64,000 bases of DNA, taken from Streptomyces sp. NBC_00582. GTDB taxonomy: Bacteria; Actinomycetota; Actinomycetes; Streptomycetales; Streptomycetaceae. Location of the stretch: NCBI RefSeq assembly GCF_036345155.1, contig NZ_CP107772.1, forward strand, positions 2,418,001-2,482,000. Reading direction: 5' to 3'. The translations under genes and the position numbers were made by a program. The notes beneath the pieces were generated by a model. That model saw only the letters and a program-made list of their open reading frames with translations, was not told where the DNA came from and did no database searches. Shown here one piece after another: positions 57,896 to 64,000 of the stretch (position 1 is the stretch's first letter; the number at the start of each line of letters is the position of its first letter).

Positions 57896-58915
57896 ATGAC
57901 GCTCACCCGCGACCTCGACTCGACCACGGCCGCGCTCGACCCGCTCGGCGCCGACGCGGTGATGAGGGCCCTGCCCCAGGCCAACATCGCAGCCGACACC
58001 ACCTGGCTGCGTACCCGAGCCGAGCACCTCTGCCGGCACGCCGCCTCGATCCGCGACGCCGCCCCCGCCCGGGCGGCGTTGCGGGACCTGGGCATGATCA
58101 CCGCCTCCCTCGCCCGCCACACCGGCCACGCGGTCCCGCCGCCCGCCGTCGAAGCGGCCATGCTCCACCTCGGCGCCACGGCCGACGAGGTACCCCGGGA
58201 GACGGTGTACTCCTACGCCACCCGCAACCCCCGTGGTCCCCGGAGGCGTTCCTTCACCGACACGCCAGGCGAGCACGTATTCATCGACGAGGTCACCGCC
58301 GCCAGCCACGCGCTCGACGACGCGATCCGGCACTGCTCCGGCCTTCCTGCTGCTGCCGACCGGAACGCAGCTGACGCCCTCGCCGCCGCCGTCCACGATC
58401 GGCTGCGAGACTTCGCCGCGCGCTTGCTGACGGTCAAACGCACGCTGACACCGCACTACTTCACCGGTCTCCTGCGCCCGTACTACCCGCCTCTCGAGAT
58501 CGACGGTCGGACCTACTACGCGCCGGGCGGCGCCCAGATGCCGCTGCTCGTGCTCGATGTGATGATCCTCAGCCAGGCGGCCACCGGCGAACTCGCCGTC
58601 TGGTACGAGCAGTACCTCACCGACAACGTCCTGTATCTGCCGCCGCACCACCGCGCCCTGGTCGACGCGGGACGCCGAACCCCAGGTCTGGCCCGCCTCG
58701 CCCACCGTCGTCCCCATCTGCGGCCAGCCGCTGCCCTGCTCATCGACGACCTGCTGCGTTTCCGCCTGCCCCACCGCCAACTCGCCCGGGCCAACATGGC
58801 CATCCGGGCCGACGGATCCCTCGGCAGCGGCGGCTACACCACCAGCGCCCTCGACCGCCTGCTCGACGTCACCGACAGCGCCCGCGCCCTCCTCAGCCCC
58901 GGGAGCCCCGCATGA
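57896..58915 (+). CDS. PrnB-like (DUF1864) protein
   Basis: A 339-residue helical protein. The segment HYFTGLLRPYYPPLEIDGRT, followed by YYAPGGAQMPLLVLDVMIL and YEQYLTDNVLYLPPHHRALV, resembles my recollection of the PrnB/DUF1864 group (monodechloroaminopyrrolnitrin-synthase-like, heme-dioxygenase superfamily). Confidence in the family is moderate. If correct, it may bind heme and oxidise an aromatic or amine substrate. GCAGGGAGAGG precedes ATG 57896. Its stop overlaps the GHMP kinase start. Confidence 0.58.
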   Translation: MTLTRDLDSTTAALDPLGADAVMRALPQANIAADTTWLRTRAEHLCRHAASIRDAAPARAALRDLGMITASLARHTGHAVPPPAVEAAMLHLGATADEVPRETVYSYATRNPRGPRRRSFTDTPGEHVFIDEVTAASHALDDAIRHCSGLPAAADRNAADALAAAVHDRLRDFAARLLTVKRTLTPHYFTGLLRPYYPPLEIDGRTYYAPGGAQMPLLVLDVMILSQAATGELAVWYEQYLTDNVLYLPPHHRALVDAGRRTPGLARLAHRRPHLRPAAALLIDDLLRFRLPHRQLARANMAIRADGSLGSGGYTTSALDRLLDVTDSARALLSPGSPA

Positions 58916-60018
58916 GCCCCTCCATCGACAGCGACTTTCCGCCCTTCCCGCTCGGCGCCCCACGCTCCCCACTCGCGCTCGCCCCCATGAGTGGCAGGCC
59001 GCCGCAGCCGGTTACGGACCAGGTACGTCTGGCCTACCCCAGCCGCATCAATGCCATGGCCCTGGACTCCAGCAAGATCGTTCCCAGCCAAGGTGCCTAC
59101 CTCGCGGGCGAACTCCTCTTCGCCTGTGACCTCATGCGCCGCGTCGAGGTCGACATCGTCGACGACGGCCCCGCCGTGCAGACCACCCCGGACTGCGACC
59201 ACCCGGTCCTGGCCCGGCACGCCGCGCTGCTGATGCGTACGGCGCTCGGCACCCACGAGCGGCTGCGGGTGCGGGTGAGCGCCCCGGACCTGCCCGCGCA
59301 CCTCGGGCTCGGATCGAGCAGCGGGCAGATCGCCGCCGTGGCCGCGGCCGTCAACGAGCTCTACGGGCGTCCCGTCGCCGCCCGTCAGCTCGTCAAGTTC
59401 CTGGCTCTCAACCACGGTGAGGAGATCGACCAAGAGGACTATCACCTTCTGCCGGTCCAGTGCCTGGGCGGATCCGCGGCGGCCGGGCTCATAGCCGGCG
59501 CGGTCCAGGTGGTCGCCGGCGCGCAGGTGCCGCTGCTGCAAGCGGCCTTGCCCGAGGAGACGCACATCGTGCTCGGCATGCCCCACGACCCGGTGATCTG
59601 GGACGCACGGGACAGCCTCGCCGCCGAGGCCCGCCACTTCGACGCTTTCACCGCAACCGGCCGAACGTACGGACCCGAGATCGCCTACCGGCTCCTGCAC
59701 GACGCCTGGCCCGCCCTGATCGACGGCGACCTCCGCCCGCTCGGCAGCCTGCTGTTCGACTACCGCTTCCGGATGGGGAGCCTCGCCAACTGCGCGTTCT
59801 CCCACCCCGACTTGCTGGCCACGGGCGAGAAGGTCGAACACATCTTCACCGACCGCCTCGCCGAGGTCCTCACCCTCTCCTCCGTGGGCCCCACCTTCGC
59901 CGCCCTCACCCGCACCCCCGAAAGGTGCGAGCAAGCATTCGCCGACGCGGGACTGCGGACCCTGCGCTGCCAGCCGTGGAACAGCGGCTACACGCTCCAC
60001 GGCCAGGAGGAACAATGA
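58912..60018 (+). CDS. GHMP-superfamily kinase (beta-RFAP-synthase-like)
   Basis: A 368-residue protein. The ATP loop PAHLGLGSSSGQIAAVAAAV (128-147) is the GHMP signature. Before it, YPSRINAMALDSSKIVPSQG at the N-terminal substrate side resembles beta-ribofuranosylaminobenzene-5'-phosphate synthase and related small kinases more than homoserine or mevalonate kinase. The C-terminal motif is LSSVGPTFAALTRTPERCEQ. It may phosphorylate a hydroxyl of an intermediate or catalyse a PRPP-type condensation. Overlaps both neighbours by 4 nt. Confidence 0.82.
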   Translation: MSPSIDSDFPPFPLGAPRSPLALAPMSGRPPQPVTDQVRLAYPSRINAMALDSSKIVPSQGAYLAGELLFACDLMRRVEVDIVDDGPAVQTTPDCDHPVLARHAALLMRTALGTHERLRVRVSAPDLPAHLGLGSSSGQIAAVAAAVNELYGRPVAARQLVKFLALNHGEEIDQEDYHLLPVQCLGGSAAAGLIAGAVQVVAGAQVPLLQAALPEETHIVLGMPHDPVIWDARDSLAAEARHFDAFTATGRTYGPEIAYRLLHDAWPALIDGDLRPLGSLLFDYRFRMGSLANCAFSHPDLLATGEKVEHIFTDRLAEVLTLSSVGPTFAALTRTPERCEQAFADAGLRTLRCQPWNSGYTLHGQEEQ

Positions 60019-60659
60019 CCCACACCGGACCGGCCCCCACCGGCGCCTACTGGAACGACCGCGCCACGGTCGCCGCTTTCGCCGAGCTGCCCGTACCGCC
60101 CTACCTCGCGGAGCTGCTCGCCGCCCCGGTGCCCGAAGCCGCCCTCGCGCTCGACGCGGGCTGCGGTGCCGGCCGGAACCTGCCCGCCCTGGCCGCAGCG
60201 GGCTACCAGGTGCTCGCGATCGACCTGCACCCCGGCATGCTGCAAGAGGCCCGCCGCCGCACCGGGCCCCGGACCACCTTCGTCGAAGCCGACGTCACCA
60301 GCCTCCCGGTGGGCGACCAGCGGGTATCCCTCGTTGTGTGCCACGGCGTCCTGCACAACCTCCACCACCGTGGCGCTCTCGCCAGGGCGCTACGCGAGCT
60401 GTACCGGGTCCTCGTCCCCCGCGGAACGCTGTCGCTGAACCTCTTCACCGCAGGTCACCTCGACCCGTGCCTCACTCCCCTCGGCAACGACCGGTACGCG
60501 CTGCCGAACGGCCAGCACATGACGCTCCTTTCCCCTGACGACCTGCTCTGCTTCATCCATGCCTCAGGGCTCGTCCCGGGTGGGGAAGCCGTGCAGTATC
60601 TCAGCCCGGGAGACCCGGGGCAGCGCTCGGTATGGCGCGCGATCCTCACCCGGCCGTAG
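60015..60659 (+). CDS. Class I SAM methyltransferase
   Basis: A 214-residue UbiE-like methyltransferase: ALALDAGCGAGRNLPALAAA (motif I), VLAIDLHPGMLQEARRRTGP, VVCHGVLHNLHHRGALARAL and ELYRVLVPRGTLSLNLF. Substrate unknown. Overlaps the GHMP kinase by 4 nt; the next gene starts 20 nt later after GAAGGGACC. Confidence 0.87.
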   Translation: MTHTGPAPTGAYWNDRATVAAFAELPVPPYLAELLAAPVPEAALALDAGCGAGRNLPALAAAGYQVLAIDLHPGMLQEARRRTGPRTTFVEADVTSLPVGDQRVSLVVCHGVLHNLHHRGALARALRELYRVLVPRGTLSLNLFTAGHLDPCLTPLGNDRYALPNGQHMTLLSPDDLLCFIHASGLVPGGEAVQYLSPGDPGQRSVWRAILTRP

Positions 60660-60679
60660 CTCATCCGAAGGGACCACTC

Positions 60680-61720
60680 GTGCTTCTCGTCGCGGCCACC
60701 ACCGATTCGCCGACCGCCCCTGGCGTCGTCTACGCCCACCTCAGCGTCCCCGTGGCCGGCCCCGCCCTCGTCCTTGACGGAGCGACCCTGCGCCGTCAGC
60801 TGTGGCACGGGCCCGACCGCGGTCGCCCGAAACAGTCCGTCCCTGGGGTGGTCCATGTACCCTTATGGGCCTGCTATATCGACAAATCCGCCGGTGAGGC
60901 CGTCTTCTTCGTTACCGTGCAATGGCGGCCAGACGCCGTCGTCCTGGCAGCCTTCCACCGCACCGCAGTGTCCGCCGACGCGTCGGGAGACTTCACGGCC
61001 TGGGCCTGCGCCATCGCAGATGAGCGTGCTGCGGTGAACTTCCCCCTGCCCCGCCCCGGCCATCGCTCCGGACAGGGCCCGGAGGCCGAGGAGAAGATCA
61101 CCCTCACCGTCCCGGCCAATCCCGCCGCTGTCGCACGTCTGTTGCGCGATCATCTGCCTGCTACCGGTACGCCGGTCTTCGGCCTCACCATCCACAGGCG
61201 TGTCCTGGGCTCTGAGATCTATCTGCCGCCCGGTACCGGGCGGCGCGAGTACGCCGCCCTGACCCCCCGGTCCGATGGAACTTGGTGGGCCAAGGCCAAA
61301 TTCCTCAAGGACGGCCGTCTCCACAAGAGCATCCGCCCCGCTGCCACCCGTGAGGAGGCCCTGGCCCAGGTGGCAGAAGTCCTCGGCCATCCGCGCCTCG
61401 TTCATATCGGCACACTCCACCGCGCCACCTGGGACCTGCCCTCCCCGCCCGACACGGACGGCCACTGGTCCACCGTCACCGTCGACACCACCGCCCTCGC
61501 GCCGCACCCCGGCACCCTCCAGCAGGTCGAGATCGAGTACGGGGCCTGCTTCACCGCCACCCCTGTCACCGCGACCGCCTCCCGGATCCGGCAGTCCGTG
61601 GCCGAGACCGCCGACACCGTCGCCGCCGTCCTGGCGGCTCACCACATCCCGCACGCCCGCAATGGCCAGAGCAAGATCGAACACTTCCTCGCAGCCGGAG
61701 ATGCCGATGCCCGCCGCTGA
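60680..61720 (+). CDS. Unknown protein paired with the HPr-kinase-like gene
   Basis: A 346-residue protein I do not recognise. GTG 60680 is chosen from the ribosome site; the frame runs on upstream into the methyltransferase. The second half has regular beta/alpha elements (LTVPANPAAVARLLRDHLPA; WWAKAKFLKDGRLHKSIRPA; TLQQVEIEYGACFTATPVTA) faintly reminiscent of a CYTH-type triphosphate tunnel fold, where the EIEY and Lys/Arg-rich strands would bind phosphates. This is a guess. Its last 14 nt overlap the next gene, so the two are coupled. Confidence 0.5.
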   Translation: MLLVAATTDSPTAPGVVYAHLSVPVAGPALVLDGATLRRQLWHGPDRGRPKQSVPGVVHVPLWACYIDKSAGEAVFFVTVQWRPDAVVLAAFHRTAVSADASGDFTAWACAIADERAAVNFPLPRPGHRSGQGPEAEEKITLTVPANPAAVARLLRDHLPATGTPVFGLTIHRRVLGSEIYLPPGTGRREYAALTPRSDGTWWAKAKFLKDGRLHKSIRPAATREEALAQVAEVLGHPRLVHIGTLHRATWDLPSPPDTDGHWSTVTVDTTALAPHPGTLQQVEIEYGACFTATPVTATASRIRQSVAETADTVAAVLAAHHIPHARNGQSKIEHFLAAGDADARR

Positions 61721-62927
61721 TCAGGTCATACCCGTGCTCGACGCCTTCCTCGACGGCGACGTCAATGTGACCTCCCTCGACACGTGGTGCACCCAGAAGA
61801 TCACCGTCCAGCTCAGCGGTCTCACGATCGGGGTACTCGCGTCGACCAGCACGGCAACGACCTATATACAGCGCCTGTTCACACCACCCAGCGACCTGTG
61901 GAACGTCATGCCCCCCGACGCCGCAGCCACCGGCGTCACCGCGACGATGCGCAGTCTCGCCCTGCCCCGTGCCCGCGTCGCCGCTCTTGCCGAGCGTGTC
62001 CGTTCACGGGGCACCGGAGCACCACGCCACGTACGGATGCACGTCGGTGCCCCGGCAACATGGCACCAGATGCCCGGCGGCCCGGTGCTCCTGACCGACC
62101 CCGATGCCGGGATCGCGCCGCAGCTCATCGTCCGCCACCCAGGCAGTTTCACCGTCATCACGTGCAACGACACCGATGCCACGATGAACGCCGCACGGCA
62201 TCTGCGGGAGATCGGCTACCGCCGGGCCGAGGACGACGGCTGGGTGTGCCTGCACGCGTCGGCCGCCACCATGGACGGCCGCGGCATCCTGGTCGTCGGC
62301 GACTCCGGCGCCGGCAAGTCGACCCTCGCGCTCGCGCTGGCCGCGACCGCGACGGGCGCTTTCCTCTCCAACGACCGCACCATGCTGACTGTTTCCGCAG
62401 GCGCGGCTCCCCGGGCTGTCGCCATGCCCGGCCCGATCCGGCTCAACGGCGGCACCCTGCAAGCACTCGGCTACGCGAGCGCCGAGCAGTGGGACCTCAC
62501 GCGCCCCCAGTCCACGACGGACACCGACTGGCAGAACTTCCGCGGCGCCAACAAACTTCACATCCTCCCCTCCGAATGGCATGAGCGCACCGGCACGCCC
62601 CTGGCTGTGTCCGCAACCGTGGATCTCGTCGTCTTCCCGCAAGTCATCCAAGGCTCCCACGACCTCCATCTGCAGGCGACGCACCCCGAACCGGCCCGGG
62701 AGCTGCTGCGCGCCCAGTGCATGTCGCCGGGCGACAACATCTACGTCAACGACTGGCTCGACATCCGCACAAGCAGCACCGCCTACCTGGCGAGCAACGG
62801 AGCCCGTGTTCTCGACGCCCTCGCCGACCGACCGGCTGTCAGCCTGCGCTTTGGCACCCGCACCCCGTACACCGCCGTTACCGAGACCGTGCGCGCAGCC
62901 CTCACCAGCCCCTCCGCACACCTATGA
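61707..62927 (+). CDS. HPr-kinase/phosphorylase-like protein
   Basis: A 406-residue protein. From about 178 it has the HprK-type core: WVCLHASAATMDGRGILVVG and the P-loop GDSGAGKSTLALALAATATG (198-206), then FLSNDRTMLTVSAGAAPRAV and LNGGTLQALGYASAEQWDL. The N-terminal 175 residues are not like the HprK N-domain. Relatives of this ATPase are found in RiPP clusters, where one is known to phosphorylate a lasso-peptide Ser; no lasso machinery exists here. ATG 61707 has GGAG six bases upstream and is preferred to ATG 61701. Coupled to the next kinase (ATGA). Confidence 0.75.
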   Translation: MPAADQVIPVLDAFLDGDVNVTSLDTWCTQKITVQLSGLTIGVLASTSTATTYIQRLFTPPSDLWNVMPPDAAATGVTATMRSLALPRARVAALAERVRSRGTGAPRHVRMHVGAPATWHQMPGGPVLLTDPDAGIAPQLIVRHPGSFTVITCNDTDATMNAARHLREIGYRRAEDDGWVCLHASAATMDGRGILVVGDSGAGKSTLALALAATATGAFLSNDRTMLTVSAGAAPRAVAMPGPIRLNGGTLQALGYASAEQWDLTRPQSTTDTDWQNFRGANKLHILPSEWHERTGTPLAVSATVDLVVFPQVIQGSHDLHLQATHPEPARELLRAQCMSPGDNIYVNDWLDIRTSSTAYLASNGARVLDALADRPAVSLRFGTRTPYTAVTETVRAALTSPSAHL

Positions 62928-63682
62928 GTGCCACAGTGATCCCCCCAACCAACCGGCTTCTCCACCTGCCCGGCGCCGTGGTCAAGATCTACCGCGAACC
63001 CTGGCGCGCACACACCGAGAAAGCAGCTCTGCAGCGGCTGTCCGACGCCGGCATACCAGCCCCGTCCGTACTCGCGGACGGCTCCATCCGGGGCCGCCAG
63101 ATGCTGGTCCTGCGCCGTCTGCACGGCACGGCGCCGGGCAGTGGAGAAGAGGCCGTACGGCGAGTCATCCCCTACCTGCACCGTGTCCACGAGATCACCG
63201 GTCCCGGCTTCGGTCGTCTCTTCGACCCGGTGGCCACAAGCTGGGGAGAGTACCTGCGCGAGCGACTCGTCTCCTATCAGGCCGCACTCGCCCGCCACGG
63301 GTACCACGAAGCCGCCGCCACAGCCGAGGCACTGGCGAGTGCGCCCCTGCCTGAGCCGGACGCGCCTCGTCTCCTGCACAACGATCCGGAGCCCGGGAAC
63401 TTCTTGTTCGGGCCAGCCGCTTCTGCGGGCCTCGACTGGGAGCTGGCGATCTACGGGGATCCGAACCTCGACTACGCGCGGGCCGCTCATGCCTTCGCTG
63501 TCCATCCGGTCCGTCTGAGCCGACTCCTCGCCGATCAGGGCATCGCGCACTCGCAGGACGCCTTGACCGCCTACCGCTCCATTCACCTGCTCGGACGTCT
63601 CATGTCAGCGGTCACCGCAACCCCGCCCGACCCCGCGGCTGCCCAGCGCCACGCACAAGACCTGATCACCAAGACCAGCTGA
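62924..63682 (+). CDS. APH-like kinase (HND variant)
   Basis: A 252-residue compact kinase: LHLPGAVVKIYREPWRAHTE and KAALQRLSDAGIPAPSVL in the N-lobe, the catalytic loop RLLHNDPEPGNFLFGPA and GLDWELAIYGDPNLDYARAA as metal motif. The canonical HGD is HND, with Asp and Asn kept. Similar to fructosamine-kinase or choline-kinase-like proteins; substrate unknown. Its start overlaps the HprK-like stop. Confidence 0.83.
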   Translation: MSATVIPPTNRLLHLPGAVVKIYREPWRAHTEKAALQRLSDAGIPAPSVLADGSIRGRQMLVLRRLHGTAPGSGEEAVRRVIPYLHRVHEITGPGFGRLFDPVATSWGEYLRERLVSYQAALARHGYHEAAATAEALASAPLPEPDAPRLLHNDPEPGNFLFGPAASAGLDWELAIYGDPNLDYARAAHAFAVHPVRLSRLLADQGIAHSQDALTAYRSIHLLGRLMSAVTATPPDPAAAQRHAQDLITKTS

Positions 63683-63703
63683 CGACGCGATAGCGAGGGC
63701 AAA

Positions 63704-64000
63704 ATGCAGGCACGTGACCCCCACATCGGCCCCCCGGCCGGCCAGCACTCGTCCACGTCACCTCTCGAACGCGACCCGCTCGGCACCGCTTCACCGCCCG
63801 ACGCCAGATGCCTGACACCCGGCGCCTGCGGCCACGGGAATCCGCCGGACCTGGACCGCTACGACGCGGTGCTCTTCGACTGGGACGGAACGCTCGTCAA
63901 CAGCCATCCGCTCAATTTCCGCGCCCTCTCCCGCGCCTGCGCCAGCTGGGGTCTCACTCTGAACGAGTCGTTCTATACGTCCAGGATCGGGACCTCCGGA
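63704..64000 (+). CDS. HAD phosphatase/phosphomutase, cut by window edge
   Basis: The first 99 residues are visible. After a 50-residue Pro-rich extension comes RYDAVLFDWDGTLVNSHPLN with the DxD nucleophile/acid pair, then FRALSRACASWGLTLNESFY, the start of a cap domain of the beta-phosphoglucomutase-like group. The C-terminus lies beyond the window. It continues the same coupled transcript, 21 nt after the kinase stop, adding another phosphoryl-transfer enzyme. Confidence 0.82.
   Translation, partial: MQARDPHIGPPAGQHSSTSPLERDPLGTASPPDARCLTPGACGHGNPPDLDRYDAVLFDWDGTLVNSHPLNFRALSRACASWGLTLNESFYTSRIGTSG

Noticed and set aside
57719..58972. 417-codon minus-strand frame
   Set aside because: Antisense to two coupled forward genes; Gly/Val/Arg-rich low-complexity translation.
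61707..63682. Lasso-peptide cluster suggested by the HPr-kinase-like gene
   Set aside because: No asparagine-synthetase-like cyclase, leader peptidase, RRE protein or precursor peptide is present nearby.
1..64000. CRISPR array, insertion sequence, integrase, PKS or NRPS
   Set aside because: No regularly spaced repeats, transposase or integrase motifs, or ketosynthase/adenylation domains were seen in any frame.

Overview
The window is from a high-GC actinomycete, almost certainly Streptomyces or a close relative. The evidence is very high third-position GC, many GTG and TTG starts, long runs of start/stop-overlapping genes, a cvnABCD conservon, an Scr1-type XRE / DUF397 / anti-sigma-like ATPase trio, S-adenosyl methyltransferases of the DUF574 type, and an FxLD lanthipeptide cluster. 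There are no tRNA or rRNA genes, transposases or CRISPR arrays. The content is accessory and regulatory rather than core.

Left part (1-12.4 kb): a mosaic of single genes and remnants. It has a broken phosphotransferase, peptide deformylase, CutA, a GNAT/phosphotransferase pair, a gamma-glutamylcyclotransferase-like gene, Sua5-type threonylcarbamoyl-AMP synthase, a beta carbonic anhydrase, an aminotransferase scrap, TrmO (which acts on the same t6A modification as Sua5), two large HTH-TPR regulators, a broken GNAT gene and an alpha/beta hydrolase. Several genes look leaderless, with a TANNNT -10 hexamer 6-7 nt before the ATG.

12.9-17.5 kb: an ATPase of the anti-sigma/HATPase type, a DUF6415-like gene, a small membrane protein, a LuxR-type DNA-binding protein, a PIMT-like methyltransferase and a DUF574 methyltransferase, largely translationally coupled. 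17.5-28.7 kb: an FxLD class I lanthipeptide cluster with precursor peptide, full-length LanB, LanC, a separate second elimination-domain protein, an APH-like kinase, a repeat-type helper protein and two PIMT-like FxLD methyltransferases, one at each end. A promoter plus leader sequence is duplicated on both sides of this cluster.

29-36 kb: a small membrane protein and a conservon (cvnA-D plus a GAF protein), followed by an acyl-CoA-dehydrogenase homologue that lacks the usual catalytic Glu and by a possible inactive metallopeptidase. 36-45 kb: a likely operon of an ABC exporter, a tandem NUDIX protein, a PIMT-like methyltransferase, a class I methyltransferase, a NUDIX-kinase fusion, a truncated methyltransferase, a PP2C-like phosphatase and an endonuclease/exonuclease/phosphatase-family protein.

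45-50.7 kb: a 2H phosphoesterase, three adjacent genes encoding a small membrane protein and two membrane-anchored Mrr-type nucleases (possible defence module), the XRE/DUF397/ATPase trio and a GNAT gene. 50.8-64 kb: a tightly coupled run of 13 genes (FAD oxidoreductase, dual-specificity phosphatase, GT2 glycosyltransferase, PLP decarboxylase with a large unknown C-terminal region, kinase, NUDIX, PrnB-like protein, GHMP kinase, methyltransferase, unknown protein, HPr-kinase-like protein, another kinase, and a HAD phosphatase cut by the window edge). Together they look like an undescribed small-molecule or glycan pathway rich in phosphoryl-transfer steps. This set, and the similar 36-45 kb set, are the best candidates for something new here.
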